A stretch of DNA of 64,000 nucleotides from NCBI GenBank assembly GCA_947489425.1, contig CANLDL010000005.1, positions 1 through 64,000 on the forward strand, read 5' to 3'. Shown here piece after piece: positions 1 through 8,361 of the stretch (position 1 is its first letter; every line of letters starts with the position of its first letter). A model generated the notes under the pieces. The model saw nothing but the letters and a program-made list of their open reading frames with translations. It made no database searches and had not been told where the DNA came from. The translations under genes and the position numbers were made by a program. This DNA comes from an uncultured Pseudomonadales bacterium. GTDB taxonomy: Bacteria > Pseudomonadota > Gammaproteobacteria > Pseudomonadales > Cellvibrionaceae.

Positions 1-84
1 CGCATAAAAAGTCAATCAACTACGCGCCTAACGGCGCTGGACAGCTTACGCGTTGCTCCAGCTGCCAGTTATTGAGGCGCTATG
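1..84 (+). repeat. attC-like integron recombination site (partial, left edge)
   Basis: The first bases hold a GCATAAA box and the site ends in a GGCGCTATGT box, with GC-rich, partly self-complementary DNA between them. This is the layout of an integron attC (59-base element), whose canonical outer boxes are GCATAAC and GCGTTATGC. Both boxes are slightly degenerate. The site would belong to a cassette whose gene lies left of the window. It fits the series of similar sites at 615-731, 1036-1110, 1926-2041, 2634-2692 and 3015-3081. Confidence 0.6.
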
Positions 85-98
85 TTTAGGTCATACCA

Positions 99-620
99 GT
101 GAGCGATGAATTAAAAAGTAGATTGGGTCAGCTTAACCAGAAACGTAAGGCTCGGGAAACTATACAACTTTTGCCAGAGAGCTTACTTGAAGGAATTGAG
201 CTGGATCGGCTCTCTTATAAGGAAGATGTTTATTCAGCTCATGGTCTGGCGCTATTTCCCAAAGGTGTCGCTGGCGAGTATGTATACCCTGAAGGGTACT
301 CCTTATATGAATATGTCGAGGTCGATCAACTAGCTCATTTGGCCAGGAGCATTAAAGAGTTCGGTCTGGTATTTGATAATGAAGTGTTTGTTTCGCTAGA
401 TAATGATTCGGGCTTTTGGCCTTTAAAAAATGAGAGTATCGATAAGCTCATTTTTTGGTACGTAAACTATTTAGAAAGTAGCTATCAGAGTCTGGCGGTA
501 TTTCAGGCTGACTTTAAAAAAGGTATTCTGGTAGATAATTATTGTGGCTACTTGCCTAAGAACCTGAGTACCAATGCTAATGAAGTAGTTTATGAATACA
601 TACGGTGGGAAAAAATATAA
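99..620 (+). CDS. Integron cassette protein of unknown function
   Basis: A 173-residue protein with a GTG start; the only upstream ATG (position 81) hits a stop after six codons. I do not recognise a domain. It is acidic and rich in aromatic residues, with no signal peptide and no membrane segment, so it is probably cytosolic. It lies between two attC-like sites and its stop codon falls inside the downstream site, the usual compact layout of an integron gene cassette with little noncoding DNA. Cassette arrays of environmental bacteria carry many such small orphans, among them toxin-antitoxin, immunity and anti-phage genes, but nothing here shows which. That it is a real gene is supported by its length and position; the function is unknown. 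Confidence 0.7.
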   Translation: MSDELKSRLGQLNQKRKARETIQLLPESLLEGIELDRLSYKEDVYSAHGLALFPKGVAGEYVYPEGYSLYEYVEVDQLAHLARSIKEFGLVFDNEVFVSLDNDSGFWPLKNESIDKLIFWYVNYLESSYQSLAVFQADFKKGILVDNYCGYLPKNLSTNANEVVYEYIRWEKI

Positions 621-731
621 CAATTTGTTCCATTTGACGCAGCGGTCTACGCTTCTTTTTGTGCATGGCCTGCGGCTATTGTTGCACAAAAATCCACTAA
701 AACCGTCGCGCAAATGAGCAAGGCGTTATGT
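615..731 (+). repeat. attC-like site 1
   Basis: Starts with a TATAACA box overlapping the stop codon of the preceding gene and ends with GGCGTTATGT. The interior is an imperfect inverted repeat of about 115 bp. It resembles the site at 1926-2041 (shared TCCAT-TGACG and GGTCTACGCTTC segments), so these two form one subfamily, distinct from the shorter sites at 1036 and 3015. Confidence 0.75.
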
Positions 732-746
732 GTAATCGAGCCATAA

Positions 747-1019
747 ATGTCTAGCAGAGTTGAACGCAAATCGCTTACCGAGCTTCAGGCAATGCACACT
801 GGTTCATTAATGAGTCGGCGGAAAGCATTGCTTAAATGTGAAGAGTCATTTGAGTTGTCCGACCAAATCGAACCATCGAACACCGATAAGATCGAGTTCA
901 AGAATACAGTGGAGTGGCAACAGGCATATCAAGACCTGAAGTCAGTCTTAGATACTAGAGAAAACTTGCCGAATAAGCAGGAACGGAAAACAATTCGTCA
1001 AGCTAAAGCAAGGAAATAG
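747..1019 (+). CDS. Small integron cassette protein, unknown function
   Basis: A 90-residue, highly charged protein with an ATG start 15 bases after attC-like site 1. There is no recognisable domain, signal peptide or membrane segment. The C-terminus is strongly basic (KQERKTIRQAKARK), which could allow nucleic-acid binding, but this is only a composition argument. It is flanked on both sides by attC-like sites and so forms a complete single-gene cassette. Translation presumably depends on a short leader, because little room is left for a promoter. The gene is judged real from its cassette setting; its short length leaves some doubt. Confidence 0.6.
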   Translation: MSSRVERKSLTELQAMHTGSLMSRRKALLKCEESFELSDQIEPSNTDKIEFKNTVEWQQAYQDLKSVLDTRENLPNKQERKTIRQAKARK

Positions 1020-1035
1020 TGGTGGCATTACTAAA

Positions 1036-1110
1036 ACGCATAACAAGTAAAGGCAGCAACGCCCTGCGGGCTGGACGCGCTAACGCGCGCCTCTGCTTTG
1101 GGCGTTATGC
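1036..1110 (+). repeat. attC-like site 2
   Basis: Begins with GCATAACA and ends with GGGCGTTATGC, the textbook outer boxes. The inner arms AAAGGCAG and CTGCTTT pair with one unpaired G, as expected of the extrahelical bases that orient attC recombination. The length of about 75 bp is typical. It is similar to the site at 3015-3081. Confidence 0.85.
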
Positions 1111-1137
1111 ATCAGACTATACATCGAGAAATACACA

Positions 1138-1923
1138 ATGGAAGAAGTGGAAATACCTGAAGCACTAAAGCAGTTTTCGGAAGGCTTAATCGCTAAACAA
1201 AGACCATACGTATCGATTAAGGCTACTGCTTTACATTGCGAGCTAGATAAGGATCCTTTGGATGTAAAGGGTAGCAAGTTTTTGGGGGTACCATTTGTTC
1301 CTGAAGGGATGGAGTATCCGAAAGATAAAAATGGCGACCCGCTAGTCCTTATTGCTCAAATTAACTTTTCAGAATTACCTTTGTTGGAGGGTTTCCCAAA
1401 CGAGGGCATCCTTCAGCTTTATTTCAGCACAAAAGAGTGGTGGGATATGTCTGGAGCAGAAAGAATCATTTATATAGCAGGAGATGAAATGAATAAGTCT
1501 CAGCGAAGTGATCTTCCAACTATAGATAATGAATTGTACGAAGAGTTGCCTGTCTGGAAAATACATAAACTAGATTTTGTGAAATCTATAGATACTGGAA
1601 GTAGTGAAGATTGTCAGTTTTCATTTGATTTTGGTGGTAAAGATTATTGGGACTTCGAAGAATCGTTAGCGGAAGATGATAAAAAGATATTTGATGGCTA
1701 TTTTACTGGCGAAGGCCATAAGATAGGTGGGTATGCTTACTTTACGCAGGGTGACCCACGGGATTATGCAGATAGCCAGCGAAATGACGTGCAAATTCTA
1801 CAAATCGATGTTGATGATGAAATAATGTTTGGGGATAGTGGTGTAGGGCATATTTTTATTTCACCTGAAAATCTCATAAATAAAAAATTTGAACAATCTT
1901 ACTTCTATTGGGATTGTTGCTAG
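1138..1923 (+). CDS. YwqG-like (DUF1963) cassette protein
   Basis: A 261-residue protein recognisable as the YwqG/DUF1963 family. Diagnostic stretches are SKFLGVPFVPEGMEYP, PLVLIAQINFSELP and GILQLYFS, followed by aspartate/glutamate-rich segments and the ending EQSYFYWDCC. Family members are soluble proteins of unknown biochemical role, widespread in bacteria and common in integron arrays and near toxin-immunity loci. The gene starts with ATG 27 bases after attC-like site 2, and its stop is followed at once by attC-like site 3, so it is an intact cassette. There is no signal peptide. The family assignment is from motif recognition; a role in immunity or stress would be speculation. Confidence 0.8.
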   Translation: MEEVEIPEALKQFSEGLIAKQRPYVSIKATALHCELDKDPLDVKGSKFLGVPFVPEGMEYPKDKNGDPLVLIAQINFSELPLLEGFPNEGILQLYFSTKEWWDMSGAERIIYIAGDEMNKSQRSDLPTIDNELYEELPVWKIHKLDFVKSIDTGSSEDCQFSFDFGGKDYWDFEESLAEDDKKIFDGYFTGEGHKIGGYAYFTQGDPRDYADSQRNDVQILQIDVDDEIMFGDSGVGHIFISPENLINKKFEQSYFYWDCC

Positions 1924-1925
1924 AA

Positions 1926-2041
1926 ATGCATAACAAATTACTCCATCTGACGTTTTGGTCTACGCTTCGTTTTGGCGTGGCTTCACCACTTTACGCCAAA
2001 ACTACATTACGACCACAACGCAGTTGAGTAAGGCGTTAGAA
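1926..2041 (+). repeat. attC-like site 3
   Basis: Runs from GCATAACA to AAGGCGTTAGA, with long internal complementarity (TTTTGGCGTGG with CCACTTTACGCCAAAA). It shares subfamily sequence with attC-like site 1. Confidence 0.8.
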
Positions 2042-2064
2042 GCACACAAGCATGGAGTAAAAGT

Positions 2065-2682
2065 ATGACAAAAGAGGATTGGTTCTGGGGGCTTCTTGGG
2101 TTGGTGCTTATAGGCTTGGGGTTATATGCAGCCTATGAATTTCTATCATTTTTTATAGTTAAATTAAACTCACTTAATCCGAATGTCGCAGCAGCAATTA
2201 TTGGCGGCATGGCAACAGTCCTTGCTGGAACTCTAGCTGTTCTCCTAACACAACATCAGGCAAGAAAAAGAGCTGCTGAAGATTCACATCGAGATAAGAA
2301 AGTAGAAATATACAAAAAGTTCTTAGAAACTGTTTCTAGAATGATGGCCGGTGAAAACAAAGATGTTCCAATTAAGGCTCTTAGCCAAAAAGAATTGATT
2401 AAATACATGGTTGAGTTCAAAACAGAACTTATATTATGGGCGTCACCCCAAGTCATTAAATCACAGTTGGATTTCGAAAAATCCTCAAAAACAGGTGAAG
2501 ATATATTCACAGCTGTAAATAATCTACATTTAGCTATTCGTGCAGATATTGGCCTCAGTAATAGGGGGCTATCGGATTATGAGCTGGTCAAAATGTATCT
2601 AAAAGACCCAGACGAAGTAAATAACTTAAAATCTTCTAACAAATCAAGCAAGAAGGACGCTAAAAGCGGCGCCTCTTCTTGA
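2065..2682 (+). CDS. Cassette-encoded membrane protein with two N-terminal helices
   Basis: A 205-residue protein. Residues about 8-35 form a first hydrophobic helix (WGLLGLVLIGLGLYAAYEFL) and about 43-64 a second (AAAIIGGMATVLAGTLAVLL). A charged cytoplasmic domain of about 135 residues follows, with no domain I can name. The last 15-20 residues (KSSNKSSKKDAKSGASS) are encoded by the attC-like site itself, so the tail was acquired by reading into the recombination site. A two-helix anchor with a soluble domain is common among small abortive-infection and effector proteins, but this is only architectural resemblance. It is an intact cassette between sites 3 and 4. Confidence 0.65.
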   Translation: MTKEDWFWGLLGLVLIGLGLYAAYEFLSFFIVKLNSLNPNVAAAIIGGMATVLAGTLAVLLTQHQARKRAAEDSHRDKKVEIYKKFLETVSRMMAGENKDVPIKALSQKELIKYMVEFKTELILWASPQVIKSQLDFEKSSKTGEDIFTAVNNLHLAIRADIGLSNRGLSDYELVKMYLKDPDEVNNLKSSNKSSKKDAKSGASS

Positions 2683-2692
2683 AGCGTTATAC
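2634..2692 (+). repeat. attC-like site 4 (overlaps the end of the preceding gene)
   Basis: Short site of about 59 bp from TTCTAACA to GAAGCGTTATAC. The arms CAAGCAAGAAG and CTTCTTGAAG pair imperfectly. The upstream gene's TGA stop (2680-2682) lies inside it. Confidence 0.7.
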
Positions 2693-2702
2693 GGGTAGAT
2701 AA

Positions 2703-3014
2703 ATGAGCATGATTCAAACTTACGAAGAGTTTTGTCTAAAGCTGAGATGTGAAATGAACTGGGATCGTGAGTTGTATTCAAAATTGTTTCATGAAATGAA
2801 AACTTACTGTCTTAACTGTAGAAGTGAATCTAAAATAGATCGCGATATCGCTGCGGTATTTTGGAATGCGTCTTGGTGGGTTAAGCAGCAAGTAGAAGGT
2901 ATTGAAAATTTAAATACTGAATACCATCAAAATGCTATTACAAACTTAGATCATCTTGCTTGGGCGCTATTCGAAAACCAAGAGCGTACAGAAAATGAGT
3001 ATGAACCAATATAA
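2703..3014 (+). CDS. Small integron cassette protein, unknown function
   Basis: A 103-residue protein starting MSMIQTYEEF, ATG ten bases after attC-like site 4. It is acidic and rich in tryptophan and tyrosine (AAVFWNASWWVKQQ), with three cysteines, no signal peptide and no membrane helix. I do not recognise a family. It is the last intact gene of the visible array and is followed directly by attC-like site 5. The coding call rests on the cassette setting and a plausible amino-acid composition. Confidence 0.6.
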   Translation: MSMIQTYEEFCLKLRCEMNWDRELYSKLFHEMKTYCLNCRSESKIDRDIAAVFWNASWWVKQQVEGIENLNTEYHQNAITNLDHLAWALFENQERTENEYEPI

Positions 3015-3081
3015 TCGTATAACAAGAAAAGGCAGTATCGCCTTTCGGGCTGGACGCGCGCCACTGCTTTGAGCGCCATGT
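3015..3081 (+). repeat. attC-like site 5, degenerate right box
   Basis: Begins GTATAACA with arms AAAAGGCAGT and CACTGCTTTGAG, close to the site at 1036-1110. The right outer box reads GCGCCATGTG instead of GCGTTATGC. This decay would be expected to weaken recombination and suits the old, distal end of an array. Confidence 0.7.
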
Positions 3082-3093
3082 GCCAAGAGAAAC

Positions 3094-3241
3094 ATGAACT
3101 TCGGAGAAAGAGAAAAGTTTGCGATTGAGATTGGGGGCAAAGTAGGGGGGAGATCTTTGTGAGATTAATATCTGGGCTGCCCCTATACTAATTAAAAGCT
3201 TAATATCCAGTTCATCTTTAGCCATTCCAGCTATAAAATAG
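3094..3241 (+). pseudogene. Frameshifted remnant of a last cassette gene (possible immunity-protein start)
   Basis: An ATG just after attC-like site 5 opens MNFGEREKFAIEIGGKVGG and stops after 22 codons. Skipping one base at the run of six G (around 3145-3150) continues the reading as DLCEINIWA and on to a TAG at 3239-3241. The opening resembles the start of some small immunity proteins (Imm42-like, beginning M-G-K-FAI), which is a weak resemblance. It is most simply a cassette gene broken by a one-base insertion and truncated. It marks the right end of the array. Confidence 0.35.
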
Positions 3242-3319
3242 CGAGAAAACACTAAAAATTCAATTAAAACAAGTGCTTAAGTCTGGCGTGATGGTGATGG
3301 GAGTATACGGAGAGTAAAG

Positions 3320-3360
3320 CAGCAAATGTGTTTGTACTAAGTCTACAAACACATTTGCTG
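3320..3360. terminator. Perfect 17-bp inverted repeat downstream of the HU-like gene
   Basis: Two perfect 17-bp arms (3320-3336 and 3344-3360) with a 7-base loop lie about 20 bases past the stop of the minus-strand HU-like gene. In that direction the hairpin is followed only by a weak CTTTAC tract, so it is a terminator-like or mRNA-stabilising hairpin rather than a classical intrinsic terminator. Confidence 0.5.
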
Positions 3361-3380
3361 TGGTAAGAGAGGCGGGTTAT

Positions 3381-3770
3381 TTACACTGCCATTTCTTTTA
3401 ATTTTTTCAGTGGGCGAATTTTAACTGCAACACTTGCAGGCTTCGCTTTAAATGTAGTTTCTTCGCCAGTGAATGGGTTAATGCCTTTACGTGCTTTTTT
3501 AGCGGGCTTTTTAACCGTTGCGATTTTCATCAGGCCAGGTAGTACAAACTCACCACAGGCACGCTTTTTGATGTGGCCTTCGATGATATCACTGAGCTCA
3601 TCTATAACAGATTGAACTTGCTTACGACTGAGTTCGGTATTCTCTGATATTTGAGTGATCATTTGAGTTTTAGTGTAACGCTCAGAGATCGCCTTGATCT
3701 TTTTAGGTGCTACTGCTTTTTTTGCAGGTGCTTTTTTCTTTGCAGGCGCTTTCTTTTTAGCTGCGGCCAT
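3381..3770 (-). CDS. HU-family DNA-binding protein with a lysine/alanine-rich N-terminal tail
   Basis: A 129-residue protein. Residues 1-27 are a Lys/Ala/Pro tail (repeats of AKKKAPAKK). The HU/IHF fold follows: YTKTQMITQISENTELSRKQVQSV..., then the beta-arm region with FVLPGLMKI and GINPFTGEETTFKAKPASVAVKIRPLKKLK. HU proteins are dimeric nucleoid proteins that bend and compact DNA. The usual length is about 90, and the extra tail is histone-H1-like, as in some gammaproteobacterial HU paralogues. The gene is monocistronic, stands at the edge of the integron array, and has a terminator-like hairpin after its stop. Confidence 0.88.
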   Translation of the reverse strand: MAAAKKKAPAKKKAPAKKAVAPKKIKAISERYTKTQMITQISENTELSRKQVQSVIDELSDIIEGHIKKRACGEFVLPGLMKIATVKKPAKKARKGINPFTGEETTFKAKPASVAVKIRPLKKLKEMAV

Positions 3771-3861
3771 AGGAATACCCTTTTTGTCTAGTTAATTATC
3801 TTGGTTAAAAATAGTTGTTGATGGATGCCTTTGGGTGAGCATCAATCATCAACGGATGCTA

Positions 3862-3890
3862 TATATATAGTATATAAAACGATCCTTCAA
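3862..3890 (-). promoter_or_regulatory. Possible sigma70 promoter of the HU-like gene
   Basis: On the minus strand TTGAAG (3890-3885) is followed after 17 bases by TATATA (3867-3862), about 90 bases before the ATG at 3770. The surrounding DNA is very AT-rich, so chance matches are easy. Confidence 0.35.
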
Positions 3891-4114
3891 GCAAAAAAGT
3901 ACTATATTCAGTGTTTATAGATGTTTTTGAGAAAATAGGCCCGAATTGGCAAATCTAATAGGCTATTTTGCCAAAATACCCCTCAATTTATAGGCTTATT
4001 GATAGGGGTTAAGTTAGGCGATATGAATGGCTAAATTCGGGTTTCTAGGACTTGATGGCTAAGGTATAATGCTCGCCCTTTGAATTAACCTCAATAGGGT
4101 GAGATTGATAAACT

Positions 4115-4354
4115 ATGCCAATTTATGAATATCAGTGTGGTGATTGTGGCCACGAGCTTGAAGCATTGCAAAAAATGAGCGACGACGCTTTAGTCGACTG
4201 CCCAAAGTGCGGGCAGGCAAGCTTGATCAAAAAGGTATCGGCGGCGGGTTTTAGATTAGCTGGTAGTGGCTGGTACGAGACCGACTTTAAATCGGGTAAG
4301 AAAAAGAATTTAGCCGGTGACGGCGGTTCTGCGGCGGCAGCAAAATCAGATTAA
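4115..4354 (+). CDS. FmdB-family zinc-ribbon protein
   Basis: A 79-residue protein starting MPIYEYQCGDCGHELEALQ. Two CxxC pairs (CGDC at about 8-11 and CPKC at about 33-36) form a putative zinc ribbon, as in the FmdB/CxxC_CxxC_SSSS regulatory-protein family. The C-terminus is Gly/Ala-rich. The biochemical role is not settled for the family. Its position about 90 bases before aspS is a recurrent arrangement in gammaproteobacteria and suggests co-transcription with aspartyl-tRNA synthetase. Length and motif are typical. Confidence 0.85.
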   Translation: MPIYEYQCGDCGHELEALQKMSDDALVDCPKCGQASLIKKVSAAGFRLAGSGWYETDFKSGKKKNLAGDGGSAAAAKSD

Positions 4355-4445
4355 GCCCTTGCTATAACGAATAGCGTACATAATACGACAAACATAAAGG
4401 CCACATTTTTAATTATGTGGTTTTATCATTAATAAAGGAAACACT

Positions 4446-6221
4446 ATGCGCAGTGAATACTGTGGTGTACTAAACACTACTTTTATCGACCAAACAGTTA
4501 CCTTATGTGGGTGGGTCGATCGTCGACGTGACCATGGTGGCGTTATTTTTATCGACCTTCGCGATCGCGATGGTATCGTTCAAGTAGTGTTTGACCCAGA
4601 TGGCGAAGAGAATTTTGCGCTTGCCGATAAAGTGCGTAGTGAGTATGTGCTTAAAGTAACCGGTAAGGTTCGCGCCCGCGATGCAGCCACGGTTAATAAA
4701 AACATGGCAACGGGCGAGATCGAAGTTTACGGCACCGAGCTTGAAATACTCAGCGTTGCCGAGACACCACCGTTTCCATTAAACGAGCATAGCAATGTCG
4801 GCGAAGATGTACGCCTAAAATTCCGTTACTTAGATTTACGCCGTCAAGAGATGCAGCATAACCTGCGTTTTCGCTCGAAAGTTACCAATGCTATTCGTAA
4901 CTATTTAGACGACAACGAGTTTTTGGATATAGAAACACCGATTCTAACCCGTGCAACACCCGAGGGTGCGCGAGACTATCTTGTGCCGTCACGTACTCAC
5001 GAAGGCCAGTTTTTTGCGTTACCCCAGTCTCCACAAATCTTTAAGCAGCTATTAATGGTTTCAGGCTTTGATCGCTACTATCAAATTGCCAAGTGCTTTC
5101 GCGACGAAGATTTACGCGCAGATCGCCAACCTGAATTTACCCAAATCGATATCGAGACCTCATTTATGAGTGATGAGCAAATCATGTCGGTCACCGAGGG
5201 TATGATCACTCAAATATTTAAAACAATGAAGGACGTTGATTTAGGTGATTTCCCGCGCATGCCTTATTCTGAGGCTATAGCGAAGTACGGTTCAGATAAA
5301 CCAGACCTACGTATTCCCCTAGAGTTGGTCGATGTTAAAGACTTAATGACAGAGGTAGATTTTAAAGTATTCTCTGGCCCTGCTAATGATCCTAAAGGCC
5401 GAGTTGCTGCGCTTAAAATACCTGGTGGTAGCGAAAAGTTAAGCCGTAAAAAAATTGATAACTACACCAAGTTTGTCAGCATTTATGGTGCTCGCGGTTT
5501 AGCCTACATTAAAGTAAACGATAAGTCTGATTTAGAAAATGGTTTGCAATCGCCCATCGTTAAGAACTTATCTTTAGATGTGCGTAAAGAAGTGCTAGAG
5601 CGTGTGGGAGCCGAGAATGGTGATATTATTTTCTTTGGTGCCGATAAAGCCAATATCGTTTCTGAGGCGCTAGGTGCTTTACGCTGTAAGATAGGTGAAG
5701 ATCTTGACCTTTACACCTGCGAGTGGGCGCCACTTTGGGTGGTTGATTTCCCAATGTTTGAAGAAATAGAAGGCGGTTGGACATCGATTCACCATCCATT
5801 TACATCGCCTTCTTGCAGTGCAGAAGAGCTAGTTGCTAATCCGGGTGAGGCTCTATCAGTGGCCTACGATATGGTGCTTAATGGTACTGAATTGGGTGGT
5901 GGTTCTATTCGTATCCACAATCAAGCTATGCAACAGGCAGTATTTAAAGTATTGGGCATTGGCGAAGAAGAGCAGCGAGAGAAGTTTGGCTTCTTGCTTG
6001 ATGCATTACAGTACGGTGCGCCGCCTCATGGGGGTTTAGCTTTTGGTCTTGATCGACTCATTATGTTGATGACTGATAGCGATTCTATTCGCGATGTGAT
6101 TGCCTTTCCTAAAACACAAACAGCTGCCTGTGTTATGACAGACGCACCAGGTGATGTTGATCGTAAGCAATTACGTGAGCTTAATATTAAACTGGTAGAG
6201 AAAAAGCCTGCCAGCGAGTAG
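4446..6221 (+). CDS. aspS: Aspartyl-tRNA synthetase
   Basis: A 591-residue class II synthetase that charges tRNA-Asp with aspartate in the cytosol. The N-terminal OB-fold anticodon domain is visible ([20 protein letters not shown], residues about 19-38). The catalytic core carries motif 2 ([20 protein letters not shown], residues about 218-237), a bacterial GAD insert, and motif 3 ([13 protein letters not shown], about 530-542). The length matches bacterial AspRS, about 590. The ATG is preceded by an AAGGAAA ribosome site. It lies downstream of the fmdB-like gene; nothing unusual seen. Confidence 0.97.
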   Translation: MRSEYCGVLNTTFIDQTVTLCGWVDRRRDHGGVIFIDLRDRDGIVQVVFDPDGEENFALADKVRSEYVLKVTGKVRARDAATVNKNMATGEIEVYGTELEILSVAETPPFPLNEHSNVGEDVRLKFRYLDLRRQEMQHNLRFRSKVTNAIRNYLDDNEFLDIETPILTRATPEGARDYLVPSRTHEGQFFALPQSPQIFKQLLMVSGFDRYYQIAKCFRDEDLRADRQPEFTQIDIETSFMSDEQIMSVTEGMITQIFKTMKDVDLGDFPRMPYSEAIAKYGSDKPDLRIPLELVDVKDLMTEVDFKVFSGPANDPKGRVAALKIPGGSEKLSRKKIDNYTKFVSIYGARGLAYIKVNDKSDLENGLQSPIVKNLSLDVRKEVLERVGAENGDIIFFGADKANIVSEALGALRCKIGEDLDLYTCEWAPLWVVDFPMFEEIEGGWTSIHHPFTSPSCSAEELVANPGEALSVAYDMVLNGTELGGGSIRIHNQAMQQAVFKVLGIGEEEQREKFGFLLDALQYGAPPHGGLAFGLDRLIMLMTDSDSIRDVIAFPKTQTAACVMTDAPGDVDRKQLRELNIKLVEKKPASE

Positions 6222-6312
6222 TGTAAATAATGGTAGCTCTTAGCCTTTGGTTGAGGGTTACCTTTGATGTACCTACTTTAATTTTCGCATCAATTAATAT
6301 AGTGAATTAAGT

Positions 6313-7512
6313 ATGGGACTTCCTCAGCGTTATCAAACTCCCTTTGTTTTACTGTTGCTAATGGCCTTTTTAATGCCGTTGGTTTTTTCGACGTGGATGG
6401 CGTTAATTAATAATTTTAGCCAAGAGGCAGCCGCATTTACGGGTAGAGAAATTGGTATTTTACAAAGCCTGCGCGAGATACCCGGGTTTTTGGCTTTCAC
6501 TGCGGTTTGGTTATTACTGATTATTGCTGAGCAGCGACTTGCCATATTATCACTACTCGTATTGTCTATTGGTGTGTTATTAACCGGTTATTTCCCTTCT
6601 ATTATTGGGCTTTATATCACTACGGTGATTATGTCTGTAGGTTTCCATTATTTTGAGACTATCCATCAATCGTTAATTCTTCAGTGGATACCCAAAAAAG
6701 AGGCCCCGCACTTTTTAGGTAAGGCATTATCAGTCAAAGCAGCAGGCTCTATTATTGTTTTTGGCTCGCTTTGGCTAATGCTCGAATACTTTAATGTTAG
6801 TTATGTCACTATCTATACTCTATTTGGAGGTATAGGTATTTTATGTGTTGCGTTTATTGCGATGAGTTTTCCGCAATTTGTGCAAAAAACAACACAGCAC
6901 AAGCATTTGGTGTTACGTAAACGCTATTGGTTATTTTATTTGTTGACCTTTTTAAGTGGGGCAAGGCGACAAATTTTTGTGGTCTTTGCAGGGTTTTTAC
7001 TAGTCGAGAAGTTTAATTATTCGGCAAGCGCTATCGCATTATTGTTTTTGGCCAATTATGTCTTTAACTTATTTTTTGCCGCTAAAATAGGTAAGCTCAT
7101 AGGCGTTATTGGCGAGCGCCGTGCGTTAACTATTGAGTATATTGGTTTGATTGTCGTGTTTGTATCCTACGGTTTAGTCGAGAACTCAACCATTGCTGGC
7201 GCACTGTATATTGTCGACCATTTCTTTTTTGCCTTTGCTATTGCTATTAAGACTTACTTTCAAAAAATTGCTGGCGATGGTGATATTGCATCAACGGCTG
7301 GTGTGAGCTTTACCATCAATCATATTGCCGCTGTTTTCTTGCCTGCATTACTTGGTTTTATTTGGCTGCAAGATGCAAGCTTGGTTTTTTATATTGGTGC
7401 AGCTATTGCGTTGCTGTCACTGTTATTGTCGCAGCTTATTCCAAATGCCCCTTCTATAGGGAGCGAGATTAGAGGCCATTCGCCAATTAGCCAACCGCTA
7501 CTAAAAAGTTAG
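6313..7512 (+). CDS. MFS transporter, substrate unknown
   Basis: A 399-residue hydrophobic protein with about 12 predicted membrane helices and the loop arrangement of the major facilitator superfamily. Helices start at about residue 10 (TPFVLLLLMAFLMPLVFSTW), with a longer cytosolic loop near 190-200 (QKTTQHKHLVLRKRYW) dividing the two six-helix halves. No substrate-specific motif is evident. It could be a solute:proton symporter or an efflux pump. It is a single gene between aspS and a convergent glutathione peroxidase. The start at the first ATG gives a complete first helix. Confidence 0.8.
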   Translation: MGLPQRYQTPFVLLLLMAFLMPLVFSTWMALINNFSQEAAAFTGREIGILQSLREIPGFLAFTAVWLLLIIAEQRLAILSLLVLSIGVLLTGYFPSIIGLYITTVIMSVGFHYFETIHQSLILQWIPKKEAPHFLGKALSVKAAGSIIVFGSLWLMLEYFNVSYVTIYTLFGGIGILCVAFIAMSFPQFVQKTTQHKHLVLRKRYWLFYLLTFLSGARRQIFVVFAGFLLVEKFNYSASAIALLFLANYVFNLFFAAKIGKLIGVIGERRALTIEYIGLIVVFVSYGLVENSTIAGALYIVDHFFFAFAIAIKTYFQKIAGDGDIASTAGVSFTINHIAAVFLPALLGFIWLQDASLVFYIGAAIALLSLLLSQLIPNAPSIGSEIRGHSPISQPLLKS

Positions 7513-7574
7513 CCAGTATGAGTTTATTTCTTGAGGCAGGTTTTAGGTAGAGGTTCTTTAGAGAACTCAACGCA

Positions 7575-8204
7575 TTAAAGTACAGCTTCGATAGCTGCCT
7601 GTAGCTTAGGGGAGCTAGGTTCTGTTGTGGTATCAAAATGCATGATGTTTTTGCCATCACTACTTACAACAAATTTAGTAAAATTCCAGCTTGGCGCTTG
7701 AGTTTGCTTAGCAAGCACTTTAAATAAAGGATGGGCTTTATCTCCAGTTACCGAAATAGGTGACATCATGGTAAAGCTCACGCCATAGTTTATATAGCAA
7801 ACTGTAGCGGCCTTTTCTTCAGATTTGGCGGCCTGCCTAAAATCGTTGCTAGAAAACCCAATCACCGCTAGTCCTTTATCTTTATAGCGTTTATGTAGGG
7901 CTTCAAGCCCTGAAAACTGGTGGGTAAAGCCGCAGTGGCTAGCGGTATTAACAAGTAATAAAGGCTTGCCCGCAAAGGCATTGCATAAATTTATTTGTTC
8001 TGTAGAGTGGAGTTTACGGAAAGTCTCATTGAGCCAGCTAGGGCATGCTACTACACTGTTAGGTGTCGTGTTTTTCTTATTAGTGTCCTTCGCATAAGTA
8101 GAGACCGGGAACAAAGCGGCTGATAATAATGCTAATAGGCCCACGAAAGACAATAAAAGTGATGCCATAAGACGCTTGGTATTCAATAGTTGCCGAATTA
8201 ACAT
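7575..8204 (-). CDS. Glutathione peroxidase-family protein, exported
   Basis: A 209-residue thiol peroxidase of the GPx family. Residues about 13-38 form a signal peptide or anchor (LLLSFVGLLALLSAALFPVSTYA), so the enzyme should act in the periplasm. The peroxidatic cysteine sits in NTASHCGFTHQFSGLEALH, and the conserved Trp-Asn pair in WNFTKFVV. A further cysteine in TVCYINYG may serve resolution. Family members reduce hydroperoxides with thioredoxin or glutathione. The mature part is about the usual 160-170 residues. It is convergent with the MFS gene; no partner gene is adjacent. Confidence 0.88.
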   Translation of the reverse strand: MLIRQLLNTKRLMASLLLSFVGLLALLSAALFPVSTYAKDTNKKNTTPNSVVACPSWLNETFRKLHSTEQINLCNAFAGKPLLLVNTASHCGFTHQFSGLEALHKRYKDKGLAVIGFSSNDFRQAAKSEEKAATVCYINYGVSFTMMSPISVTGDKAHPLFKVLAKQTQAPSWNFTKFVVSSDGKNIMHFDTTTEPSSPKLQAAIEAVL

Positions 8205-8361
8205 AAATTTGCCTTTAGATAGTAGTCACTATTGTTTATGTGGCTATTTATAATATACGCTTGTGGCAACCATGTGGTTTGGTAGGGGCATATTGATTGA
8301 TCGCCTAGCTATTAATAGTGTTGCTAGTGTCGAGTGCTAACTTTAGTTTTGATGAAGAAAA

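Noticed and set aside
1036..3081. CRISPR array or simple direct repeats
   Set aside because: The repeated units differ in sequence and length, enclose genes, and have attC boxes; integron sites explain them.
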